From NCBI GenBank assembly GCA_028289725.1, contig JANQOH010000141.1:1-13482 (forward strand): a stretch of 13,482 nt of DNA, given 5' to 3'. Origin of the DNA: Alphaproteobacteria bacterium. Its GTDB lineage: Bacteria; Pseudomonadota; Alphaproteobacteria; UBA7887. Shown piece after piece: positions 6,723 through 13,482 of this stretch. The notes under the pieces were generated by a model. The model was not told the origin of the DNA. It searched no databases and was given only the letters and a program-made list of their open reading frames with translations. The first letter of the stretch is position 1. Every line of letters starts with the position of its first letter. Position numbers and translations under genes: made by a program.

Positions 6723-8438
6723 CTAGGCGTCGCGCGTGACGCGCATGACTTCCTCGATGGTGGTTTCGCCGGCAAGCGCCTTGTCCAGTCCGTCTTGAAG
6801 CATGGTTGGCATGCCCGATGCCCGCTGAATTTCTGTGGCCGCGACGCGCTTGAGGATCAGACTTCGAATTTCGTCCGAGATGAGCAGCATTTCGGCAATG
6901 CCGATGCGGCCTCGATACCCCGTGTCGTTGCATTCGGCGCAACCGATTGGACGATGGAGCGTGATCGGTGCGTCGGCGACGTGGTCGAGCTGCAATTGGT
7001 CAATCAAAGCGTCCGGCGGTTGGTAGGGTTCGCGGCATGCCGGACACAGAGTGCGAACCAGGCGTTGCGCCGCGATGCCGTTGACCGTGGCAGTGAGCAA
7101 ATAATCTTCGACACCCATTTCAAGCAGGCGCGCGACGGTGCCGGCGGCATTGTTTGTGTGCAGGGTCGACAAAACCAAATGGCCAGTCAGCGCTGCTTGC
7201 ATCGCGATCTGTGCGGTTTCCAAATCGCGAACTTCGCCGATCATGACGATGTCGGGATCTTGACGCAGGATCGACCGCAAAGTCGCGGCGAAGGTTAGTC
7301 CGATCTGCGGTTTGACCTGGAGCTGATTGACCCCGTCGAGCTGATACTCGATCGGGTCCTCGACGGTGAGCAGTTTTTTCTCCGGCGCGTTGAGCCGATC
7401 GAGCGAGGTATAGAGCGTCGTGGTCTTGCCGCTTCCGGTCGGTCCCGTCACCAGAACAATCCCGTTCGGTTGATCGAGGGCGGCGAGATAGCGATCGAGA
7501 AGCTCGCCACGGAACCCGAGCGCCGCGAAATCGAGCTGAACGCTGCCGCGGTCCAGAATACGCATGACGATGCTCTCGCCGTGCATGGTCGGCAGTGACG
7601 AAACACGAAAATCAATTTCCTTGCCGCGCACCGCAAGCTTGATGCGGCCGTCTTGCGGCAGGCGGCGTTCGGCGATGTTCAATTGCGCCATCAACTTGAC
7701 GCGCGATATCACGGCCGCGCGCAATTGGCTGGGTGGTGTATCGACGACATGTAGAACGCCGTCGATCCGATAGCGCACGCGCAACTGGTTCTCGAACGGT
7801 TCGATATGAATATCCGATGCGCGTTGCTCGACGGCACGTGCGATGAGTTTATTCACCAGCCGGATGACCGGCGCTTCGCTCGCCAAATCGCGGAGGCGCG
7901 CGACGTCCTCTTCCGCCGCTGCGTCGCCGCCGTCGTCCAAATGGTCGCCGATCTCGGCGATCGTCCCGCGGCCATCGCCGTAAGCGGCGTCGATCGCCGC
8001 TTCGATGTCGGCTGGAAGACCAACCCACGGCGCCACAGGTTTGCCCGCCAACAATTCGACCGCGTTGATGGCGAAACTGTCCAAGGGATCGGCCATCGCA
8101 AGGCGCAGCGTTTCCTTTGTATCGGCGAGCGGCATGACCCGCGCCTCGCGCAGGAACTTTGCGCTGCCGTCGACCAGCGCGTTTGATGGATAGTCACGTG
8201 GTTCAGCCAACGGGAGGTCGAGAAGGTGCGCCAGCGCCGCGGCGAGATCGGCATCCGACACCATGCCGAGCCGGCTCAGAACGACATGCAGCGCGGGCCC
8301 GTCTTGCGCGACGCGCCGCGCGCGTTTGAGAGCCACCGCATCAAGTTTGCCGGCTTCGATCAAGTGCGCGCCGATCGCGTCCGCGTTCGCGGGTGTCGCC
8401 CGATGGTCAATCTTTACGGCTGTCGCTGCCCTCTCCAT
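6723..8438 (-). CDS. gspE: T2SS ATPase GspE
   Basis: Cytoplasmic secretion ATPase (GspE/PulE family) that powers pseudopilus assembly, docking on GspL and GspF. It has 571 residues. The N-terminal N1E/MshEN domain (about 20-155) includes LHVVLSRLGMVSDADLAAAL. The N2E region follows (ASDIHIEPFENQLRVRYRID, about 207-226). The catalytic domain has Walker A GPTGSGKTT (332-340), an Asp box (LLTVEDPIEYQLDGVNQLQV), Walker B with DPDIVMIGEVRD (394-405) and a His box (TGHLVLSTLHTN). A zinc-binding tetracysteine motif is present (C465-x2-C468 and C500-x2-C503), as in GspE and PilB. All catalytic motifs appear intact. It begins 10 bases after the gspO stop with no clear SD, suggesting coupling. Confidence 0.97.
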   Translation of the reverse strand: MERAATAVKIDHRATPANADAIGAHLIEAGKLDAVALKRARRVAQDGPALHVVLSRLGMVSDADLAAALAHLLDLPLAEPRDYPSNALVDGSAKFLREARVMPLADTKETLRLAMADPLDSFAINAVELLAGKPVAPWVGLPADIEAAIDAAYGDGRGTIAEIGDHLDDGGDAAAEEDVARLRDLASEAPVIRLVNKLIARAVEQRASDIHIEPFENQLRVRYRIDGVLHVVDTPPSQLRAAVISRVKLMAQLNIAERRLPQDGRIKLAVRGKEIDFRVSSLPTMHGESIVMRILDRGSVQLDFAALGFRGELLDRYLAALDQPNGIVLVTGPTGSGKTTTLYTSLDRLNAPEKKLLTVEDPIEYQLDGVNQLQVKPQIGLTFAATLRSILRQDPDIVMIGEVRDLETAQIAMQAALTGHLVLSTLHTNNAAGTVARLLEMGVEDYLLTATVNGIAAQRLVRTLCPACREPYQPPDALIDQLQLDHVADAPITLHRPIGCAECNDTGYRGRIGIAEMLLISDEIRSLILKRVAATEIQRASGMPTMLQDGLDKALAGETTIEEVMRVTRDA

Positions 8439-8448
8439 TACAGAACAG

Positions 8449-9033
8449 CTACCACGCGAATGTTACAGGCCCATAAAGCCAGCTCAGCCAAATTCCGAGG
8501 CAGAGGAACGGGCCAAAAGGCAAAGCTTGGTGCCGACCAATCGACCGACCTATGACGGCCAGAAATGCCACGCAAACAAGCGCCGCTATGGCGCCCAGCA
8601 TGACCACGCTTGCGAGCGCTTGCCACCCGAGCCACGCACCGGCGGCGGCGAGCAGCTTGGCGTCACCAAGCCCCAATCCGTCGCGTCCCCGAAACCGAAA
8701 GTAAAGCCAACCCACAAATGCGAGCATGGCGTAACCAGCGGCGGCGCCAATTGCGTGATCAAAGAATCGCGCGGGCGCCAACCAAGCCGTGACGGCGAGG
8801 CCCGCGACCAACAGCGGGAATGTGAGAATGTCGGGCAGCAGCATTGTCCGCCGGTCAATGTCGGCGAGCACGATCAACGTGGCCACGAGTCCGACGGACA
8901 CCCAGAACACAGGGCCGTCAACCTCCGTGGCGGCCCAGAGCGCCGCCGCCAGAGTGGCCAACGTCAAGCCGCCGATGCGCCAGCTGACCACTGGATCATC
9001 TTGGGTAACGTGACGGTCTTGGTTCGTTGCCAT
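8449..9033 (-). CDS. gspO: Prepilin peptidase GspO (A24 family), short form without methyltransferase domain
   Basis: Integral membrane aspartic protease that cleaves the leaders of GspG, H, I and J. It has 194 residues with about six hydrophobic segments. Catalytic motifs are visible: the first Asp region in VLADIDRRTMLLPD (Asp58/Asp60) and the GxGD motif GLGLGDAKLL (Asp124). A family-typical LPFGPFLCLG lies near the C-terminus. The N-terminal methyltransferase domain of classical PilD/GspO, with its paired CxxC motifs, is missing; the protein starts directly with the peptidase core after about 18 polar residues. It is the first gene of the operon, with its ATG only 17 bases after the tail of the upstream terminator. 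Confidence 0.92.
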   Translation of the reverse strand: MATNQDRHVTQDDPVVSWRIGGLTLATLAAALWAATEVDGPVFWVSVGLVATLIVLADIDRRTMLLPDILTFPLLVAGLAVTAWLAPARFFDHAIGAAAGYAMLAFVGWLYFRFRGRDGLGLGDAKLLAAAGAWLGWQALASVVMLGAIAALVCVAFLAVIGRSIGRHQALPFGPFLCLGIWLSWLYGPVTFAW

Positions 9034-9049
9034 GGTTCGGCGCTGTTCA

Positions 9050-9090
9050 GGAATAAAGTGCGGGCCGGACCACGGTTGTGATCCGGCCCG
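9050..9090 (-). terminator. Intrinsic terminator of the phytase-like gene
   Basis: Positions 9061-9090 form a hairpin with a 13-bp stem (CGGGCCGGACCAC against GTGATCCGGCCCG, with one G-T pair when read as RNA) and a 4-base loop. On the minus strand it is followed by CACTTTATT, a moderate U-rich tail. It begins about 20 bases after the stop codon of the phytase-like gene and ends just upstream of gspO. The plus-strand side lacks a T tract directly after the stem, so it acts on minus-strand transcription. Confidence 0.85.
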
Positions 9091-9110
9091 AGGAGGGGTT
9101 TTGGGCAGCG

Positions 9111-11411
9111 TTAGTCGAGGCCCGCTTCTTCGAGCAAGTCCTCGATCTCACCGAGGCAGAGCAACTGCGTTTCACCGTTCGAATCATCGACAGCATCGTT
9201 GTCGTTCACGATGCACAATTCGCCCGACTTTGAGATGCTCAGTCCTTCGACCTTTTCGAGCACCTGGCCGTTTGGCGCTTCGAGATCCGGGATCAGATCG
9301 CGCAACAATGATTTGCTGACCACGGGCAGGGCGGGCAGGGGCGTTGCGTGCGCGAGGGGCGTCAATCCCGCGATCGAGAAAACGTACAGTCGCTTGATTG
9401 TAGCCAAGGCACCGGCTTGGTTGTCGCGCTCGATGACGACGAACCAATCGCCGCCGATCGCGTCGATCGAGGACAGGCCGACCCAACCACCATTGTCGGA
9501 CAATGGGGCTTCGATGGGATAGTGGAAGAACGCCCAGTCACCGGTATTGGGATTGTATTGACCGATCTTGACCAGATCGTCGGGGTCGTCGTTCCACTCA
9601 CGCTGAAAAGCGACATAAACGCGTTCGTTTGCGCCGCGGCCAGTCACGGTAACGCCTTCCAATCCGAACCGAACGAGTTGGGCTTTCAGAGATACGGGAA
9701 GCTGAATTTCCTCAAGAATCACGCCATTGGAGTCGGCGCGGATGAGAAGATTTTCGCGGCCGCCATCATTGCCTTCCGAGACCAGCCAGAATCCACCGCC
9801 ACGGCGCTGCGTGATGCCTTCGAGATCCAAGTCATTGACCAACTCGCCGTTTCGGGTGAGTTCGGTCTTGCTCAAAATGAGGGCGGGATCGCGATTCAAG
9901 TTGATCTTGAAAATACCCGTCTCGCCATAGGCGCTGTCATGCACTGAATAGGCGATGTGTGGCCGTTTCCGATCCGGCGCCAAGCCGGAGAGCGCGCCCC
10001 ACGGAATCGGTAAGCGACGGATGTCGCCTTCGCCGTCGACCGTCCGCACGCGACGCGAGACGATGGTCGGATATTCCTGGTCCTCATTGTCATACGCGTA
10101 GATTGAGATCGCGGCGCGAACTTTGTCGTCCAGAGCATCTTCTTCCGCCGCAACCACAAACAGGTCGCGCGACGGTATTGCCAGTAAGCCTTCAGGCCGG
10201 TACCCGGTCGGCAACATCTGGCGGAACTTGGCGCGCACTTTTTTGCCGCGTTTGCGAACTTCGTAGACGCCAACAACGCCAGAGCGCTCGGACCCGACAA
10301 AGAGCAGTGTCTCGTCATCGAAGATACCGACTTCGATGCCTTCCGGCTCATTGCCCTTGTTTTCGGAGCGGCCTTCCGGATAGTGGCCGTGCTGCACGAC
10401 GAGATGCTCGAACAGTTCGAAGCTTTCGAACGCGACCGCGCCCGACGTATCGTAGATCGTGAAGCCGCGGCTGCCGCCATCGAGATCGCCCTCATTCGCG
10501 GTGGCGTAATATTCGTCGCCGATCCAACCGACCGCATCGGGTTCACGCAGCACATCGGCCAAATCGTCGACCAAAGTGATGACGTCTTCTTCGGTGATGT
10601 CGACATTCTGGAGTGACGCGGTGCCGGCGTCGGAAAAACCTATCACCGATCCCAGGGCGACATCGACCAGCACGTTGCAATTGTTCTCCTGCAGCGTGAC
10701 GACGGCGACATTGTTGCTGTTGATATCGACGAATTCGGGTTCCGGGTCGGTCGGTGCCAGGCAGAAACCGGCGCCACCGGTCAACGCAACGCGAGTCGGC
10801 GCCAGGCAGTTGGTCGGCACGCCGGTACCGTCAAGCTCGAAAATAAGCAGCTCGCCCGCGGGTAATTGCGGCAAGCCGCCCTCAATGCCGAGAACAATTT
10901 CGCCTTCGTCGCGCTGGTTTTCCAAGACCACCGCGAGATACGCGCCGTCCGGGCTGGCGGCGACGGAGTCGGGCTGGCCGGGAAGATCGCAGGTACCGAC
11001 TTCCGATGCGCCGGCGACGGGTACGACGTCGATGACCGAAAGATAACCTTCGGGAAAATCGAGATCGCTCGTTGTGTCGGCGCCCGCGTACGCGTAATCG
11101 CCGACCACGATGACAGAAGTGGGCTCGCCGCTCAGGTCGACGAAGCCGGCGGGTGCCGGTGCCGCCGGATTCACGATATTGACGAAACCGATGCGTTCTT
11201 GCGCGCTGTCGGTGTAGACCAGCGTCATATTGTCGCTTGCCACCGCGACGATTTCGGCGACGGTCTCCTCAAGGAGCGGGTCTTGCCCGGGACCGAGATT
11301 TTCGAAAATCGGGAACGTCGCGATCCGATTGAATACGTCGTCGCCTGCCAGCGCGGCAAACGGCGCGACGGCGAATATGACCGCGGTGGCGGTCAGTCCT
11401 AATCGATTCAT
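9111..11411 (-). CDS. Exported protein: choice-of-anchor-I-like propeller plus phytase-like (esterase-like) domain
   Basis: Probable secreted or periplasmic phosphoesterase-like protein of 766 residues. The ATG at 11411 has GGAGGG 6 bases upstream and opens a Sec signal peptide (MNRLGLTATAVIFAVAPF, cleavage after ALA, about residue 22). The frame extends to 11477 but without a signal sequence at that end. The N-terminal part (about 30-420) looks like a choice-of-anchor-I beta-propeller: VVTLQENNCNVLVDV, REPDAVGWIGDEYYATANEG, EPEGIEVGIFDDETLLFVGS. From about 467 (PWGALSGLAPDRKRPHIAYS) the protein matches the 'esterase-like activity of phytase family' domain: DLEGITQRRGGGFWLVSEGN, RFGLEGVTVTGRG, GLSSIDAIGGDWFVVIERDN, and near the end VEGLSISKSGELCIVNDND. 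Scattered cysteines could form disulfides, consistent with export. No enzymatic activity can be proved from sequence. It lies between the T2SS operon and a divergent phoX, suggesting phosphorus scavenging and possibly a T2SS substrate. Confidence 0.85.
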   Translation of the reverse strand: MNRLGLTATAVIFAVAPFAALAGDDVFNRIATFPIFENLGPGQDPLLEETVAEIVAVASDNMTLVYTDSAQERIGFVNIVNPAAPAPAGFVDLSGEPTSVIVVGDYAYAGADTTSDLDFPEGYLSVIDVVPVAGASEVGTCDLPGQPDSVAASPDGAYLAVVLENQRDEGEIVLGIEGGLPQLPAGELLIFELDGTGVPTNCLAPTRVALTGGAGFCLAPTDPEPEFVDINSNNVAVVTLQENNCNVLVDVALGSVIGFSDAGTASLQNVDITEEDVITLVDDLADVLREPDAVGWIGDEYYATANEGDLDGGSRGFTIYDTSGAVAFESFELFEHLVVQHGHYPEGRSENKGNEPEGIEVGIFDDETLLFVGSERSGVVGVYEVRKRGKKVRAKFRQMLPTGYRPEGLLAIPSRDLFVVAAEEDALDDKVRAAISIYAYDNEDQEYPTIVSRRVRTVDGEGDIRRLPIPWGALSGLAPDRKRPHIAYSVHDSAYGETGIFKINLNRDPALILSKTELTRNGELVNDLDLEGITQRRGGGFWLVSEGNDGGRENLLIRADSNGVILEEIQLPVSLKAQLVRFGLEGVTVTGRGANERVYVAFQREWNDDPDDLVKIGQYNPNTGDWAFFHYPIEAPLSDNGGWVGLSSIDAIGGDWFVVIERDNQAGALATIKRLYVFSIAGLTPLAHATPLPALPVVSKSLLRDLIPDLEAPNGQVLEKVEGLSISKSGELCIVNDNDAVDDSNGETQLLCLGEIEDLLEEAGLD

Positions 11412-11720
11412 CAAGCCCTCCAAAGGCGCACGAAAGTATGACGCCCGATCGTTAGCCAGGCACCTCTCATCACGCACAGTGGCGGGCGATTGTTACGTAT
11501 CAACTTCATGGATATGACGATTTGAAGACGTGGCTTGGAGGTCGGCCGTCTTAGTCTTCGATCGGACATCATGCTTTTCAGTTACGACGGGCCGGCGGCG
11601 GTAGACCAATTGGCGAGTGTATTTTGCCGATAGGTGGTCAAAGGTCACACTCGCTGTCGCCGGCGCATAACTTTGAAGGCGCTCTGGATATTCAAACAGC
11701 ATCCGATCCGCCGATTCACT

Positions 11721-11759
11721 CTGTCATAAATTCGCAGGAAATTAGTTTGGGAATATTAA
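11721..11759 (+). promoter_or_regulatory. Candidate Pho box and -10 element upstream of phoX
   Basis: Two adjacent 11-base units, CTGTCATAAAT (11721-11731) and TCGCAGGAAAT (11732-11742), resemble the PhoB-binding box, whose consensus is built from 11-base repeats with CTGTCAT followed by an A/T-rich stretch. The first unit matches the consensus very well; the second keeps only G and the AAAT end. TATTAA (11754-11759) begins 11 bases later, a spacing usual between a Pho box and the -10 of a PhoB-activated promoter. It points toward phoX and would leave a leader of about 200 bases. It was recognised by eye without scoring. Confidence 0.5.
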
Positions 11760-11782
11760 CTCGGGCGTAACGTCAAATTCAC

Positions 11783-11804
11783 AGATCATAAATCGTTTTG
11801 AAAT
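11783..11804 (+). promoter_or_regulatory. Weak second Pho-box-like repeat
   Basis: AGATCATAAAT (11783-11793) and CGTTTTGAAAT (11794-11804) again form two 11-base units ending in AAAT. The first shares TCATAAAT with the stronger site 62 bases upstream. CTGGACATCAA follows directly and may be a third, poorer unit. The match to the PhoB consensus is weak, and in an AT-rich region it could be chance. Confidence 0.25.
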
Positions 11805-11959
11805 CTGGACATCAACTTGCCAAAGATTCGGTTGGAAAAATTTTTATTTCGCTAGCTAATTAATAGATTCCGTCCGGTTTCATTCTTCCAAAACGAAAAC
11901 GTCACATAGCGGACACGGACAGTTTCTACACCGACCCGGATTTTTGACGGGAATGGCAT

Positions 11960-11964
11960 AGGAG
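11960..11964 (+). promoter_or_regulatory. Shine-Dalgarno site of phoX
   Basis: AGGAG lies 7 bases before the GTG at 11972. This decides the start of phoX in favour of GTG, since the twin-arginine signal then begins about 25 residues in and no better start is seen. Confidence 0.85.
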
Positions 11965-11971
11965 AAAGTCC

Positions 11972-13482
11972 GTGAGTCACGATGACAAGATTTCTAACAA
12001 ATCAGGCAACCGGCCGTTTCAGGATGTGCTGCGCACTGGCGTTTCGCGTCGGAGCGTTCTTGCCGGCGGTCTTGCGACGGCAACCACCGCTTTTTTTGGC
12101 ACCAGCGGCTGGAATCTGGCGGAAGCCATGGGTCCGCCCGTAATTGGATTTGACCCGGTCACGCTCGCAGACGGCAATGGACCCGTCCCGGTCATCTCGT
12201 CTGATTACGAATACCAAGTCCTCATTCCGTGGGGCGACCCGATCGAGCCGAGTGGTCCGGCCTACAGCTATCCGCCAAACGCCGCCGACCAAGCGGAGCA
12301 ATTGGGCATCGGTCATGACGGCATGACGTTCTTCCCAATGAGCCGTCGCGACTGGTACGGCACCGATTTCGACGATGACGAAATCGAGTGGGAAGACGAC
12401 ACCTACGAAGAATTGGCGGAGCGCTTCTTGCGTCGTCGCAGTAACCGGCGCGGCTTGATCGCTATCAATCACGAATTCGGCCGCAACTCGACCGTGCTGG
12501 GCAAATCGGCGCCAACCAGCCTGGCCGACGTGCGGACGTCGCAACACGCGCACGGTGTGGCCGTGGTCGAGGTTCGGCGCAACCGCGCCGGCGTGTGGCG
12601 TACCGTCAACAGCCCATTTGCGCGACGCGTTCACGTCAACACACCGGTCGCCTTCAGCGGGCCTGTGGCGGGTCATGCATTGCTCGACACGCCCGCCGGT
12701 AATCAGCCGCGCGGTACCGTCAACAATTGCGCAAACGGCGAAACGCCGTGGGGCACCTACTTGACGTGCGAAGAAAATTTCAATGGCTATTTCGGCGCGA
12801 CCGATCCTGGTTGGACCGCCACGGATCGTCAAGATCGCTACGGTTTCGACAATGATGGCTTCAACTATGGGTGGGAACTGTTCGATCCGCGCTTCGACCT
12901 TTCCAACCCGCTGTACGAAAACGAAGAGCACCGGTTTGGCTGGGTCGTCGAAATTGATCCGTTCAGTCCGTACCGCAAGCCGATCAAGCGCACCGCGCTC
13001 GGCCGCATCAAGCACGAAGGCGCGACCGTTGTGGTCGGGAAACGGAAACGGATTGTCGTCTATATGGGCGACGATCAGCGCTTCGACTACATCTACAAGT
13101 TCGTGTCCGAGCGGAACTACAGGCAAATGCTGCGGCGTGGCCAAAGCCCGCTCGATCACGGCAAGCTCTATGTCGCCAAGTTCAATGACGACTTCACGGG
13201 CGACTGGCTAGAGCTGACGATCGACAATCCCGCACTGTCTGCGGTTTTCGCCGACCAAGCCGAAGTGCTCACGTTTGCCCGCCAAGCCGCGGACATTCTC
13301 GGCGCGACGCCGATGGACCGTCCCGAGTGGGGGACTGTTGCGCCGGACGGCCAGGTCTACATGACGCTCACCAACAACAGCCAACGCGGCACCGGCACCA
13401 ATCCGGGCGCGGACGCCGCCAACCCGTTGGCGCCAAACGCGGACGGCCACATCATCCGGTGGTTCGATTCGGACAACCACAC
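11972..13482 (+). CDS. phoX: PhoX-family alkaline phosphatase, Tat-exported, 3' end outside window
   Basis: Metal-dependent phosphatase of the PhoX (DUF839) family, known to release phosphate from organic esters outside the cytoplasm using iron and calcium. The first 503 residues are visible and the frame is open to the right edge. A twin-arginine signal is clear: VSRRSVLAGG (Arg26, Arg27), a hydrophobic segment, and probable cleavage after AEA near residue 52. Family features follow: RGLIAINHEFG (160-170), NNCANGETPWGTYLTCEEN (251-269; Cys253 corresponds by motif to the iron-ligand cysteine), GRIKHEGATVVV, VYMGDDQRFDYIYKFVS, and ATPMDRPEWG followed by PDGQVYMTLTNNS near 440-470, a region carrying metal ligands. 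It starts at GTG 11972 with a strong AGGAG. It is divergent from the phytase-like gene across a region with a candidate Pho box, so phosphate-starvation control is likely. The long minus-strand frame inside it is a shadow. Confidence 0.95.
   Translation, partial: MSHDDKISNKSGNRPFQDVLRTGVSRRSVLAGGLATATTAFFGTSGWNLAEAMGPPVIGFDPVTLADGNGPVPVISSDYEYQVLIPWGDPIEPSGPAYSYPPNAADQAEQLGIGHDGMTFFPMSRRDWYGTDFDDDEIEWEDDTYEELAERFLRRRSNRRGLIAINHEFGRNSTVLGKSAPTSLADVRTSQHAHGVAVVEVRRNRAGVWRTVNSPFARRVHVNTPVAFSGPVAGHALLDTPAGNQPRGTVNNCANGETPWGTYLTCEENFNGYFGATDPGWTATDRQDRYGFDNDGFNYGWELFDPRFDLSNPLYENEEHRFGWVVEIDPFSPYRKPIKRTALGRIKHEGATVVVGKRKRIVVYMGDDQRFDYIYKFVSERNYRQMLRRGQSPLDHGKLYVAKFNDDFTGDWLELTIDNPALSAVFADQAEVLTFARQAADILGATPMDRPEWGTVAPDGQVYMTLTNNSQRGTGTNPGADAANPLAPNADGHIIRWFDSDNH

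Larger units (their letters stand above)
11412..11971. other. Divergent intergenic region between phytase-like gene and phoX
   Basis: This 560-bp stretch has no convincing gene. The half near phoX (about 11740-11900) is clearly AT-richer than the surrounding coding DNA, including an AAAAATTTTT run at 11836-11845 and CTAATTAATAG near 11857. It should hold promoters for both flanking genes. A Pho-box-like repeat at 11721-11742 and a weaker one at 11783-11804 are listed separately. The 69-codon minus-strand frame at 11493-11702 has no SD or recognisable domain and is not called. No terminator-like hairpin was seen. Confidence 0.7.

Noticed and set aside
8263..9081. 272-codon plus-strand frame opposite gspO and the start of gspE
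   Set aside because: Its translation is low-complexity and Arg/Pro/Gln-rich with no domain. The opposite strand encodes convincing GspO and GspE.
9348..9947. 199-codon plus-strand frame opposite the phytase-like gene
   Set aside because: It is antisense to a well-supported exported protein and has no SD or recognisable motif.
11500..11540. Possible Pho half-site GTCATA facing the phytase-like gene (minus strand)
   Set aside because: Only about 6 of 11 positions match and no second repeat unit follows, so it is below what can be supported by eye.
11493..11702. 69-codon minus-strand frame in the divergent intergenic region
   Set aside because: It has no SD, no domain and no membrane or signal segment. 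It is better explained as chance in a regulatory region.
12002..13159. Long 385-codon open frame on the minus strand within phoX
   Set aside because: It is fully antisense to PhoX, which has a clear Tat signal, SD and family motifs. The antisense product shows no recognisable domain and arises from codon bias in GC-rich DNA.

Overview
The window (about 60% G+C by eye) looks like chromosomal DNA of a Gram-negative proteobacterium, most likely an alphaproteobacterium. This rests on the style of the GspL, GspM and GspC/N-like proteins, a short GspO and a Tat-exported PhoX; no rRNA or other taxonomic marker is present. There are no tRNAs, CRISPR arrays or insertion sequences.

Positions 1-9033 hold a tightly packed type II secretion system (T2SS) operon, all on the minus strand. 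In transcription order it reads gspO (prepilin peptidase), gspE (ATPase), gspF (inner-membrane platform), gspG (major pseudopilin), gspH, gspI and gspJ (minor pseudopilins), gspL, gspM, a short gspC/N-like gene, and gspD (secretin, cut by the left window edge). Most genes are separated by 1-13 bases or overlap by 4. There are two wider gaps: 118 bp between gspJ and gspL, where gspK would normally lie but is absent, and about 160 bp before gspD. The secretin starts with a lipoprotein-type signal peptide.

Upstream of the operon and on the same strand, positions 9111-11411 encode a 766-residue exported protein. It has a choice-of-anchor-I-like beta-propeller half and a phytase-like (esterase-like activity of phytase family) half. 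A strong intrinsic terminator separates it from gspO, leaving almost no room for a dedicated gspO promoter. After a 560-bp AT-richer divergent intergenic region carrying a plausible Pho box, a Tat-dependent PhoX-type alkaline phosphatase starts at 11972 on the plus strand and runs off the right edge.

Taken together, two probable extracytoplasmic phosphorus-scavenging proteins sit next to a compact T2SS with a probable lipoprotein secretin. This recalls the phosphate-starvation Hxc T2SS of Pseudomonas aeruginosa, which has a liposecretin and exports an alkaline phosphatase. That the present T2SS serves phosphate acquisition is an inference from gene neighbourhood, not shown by the sequence alone.
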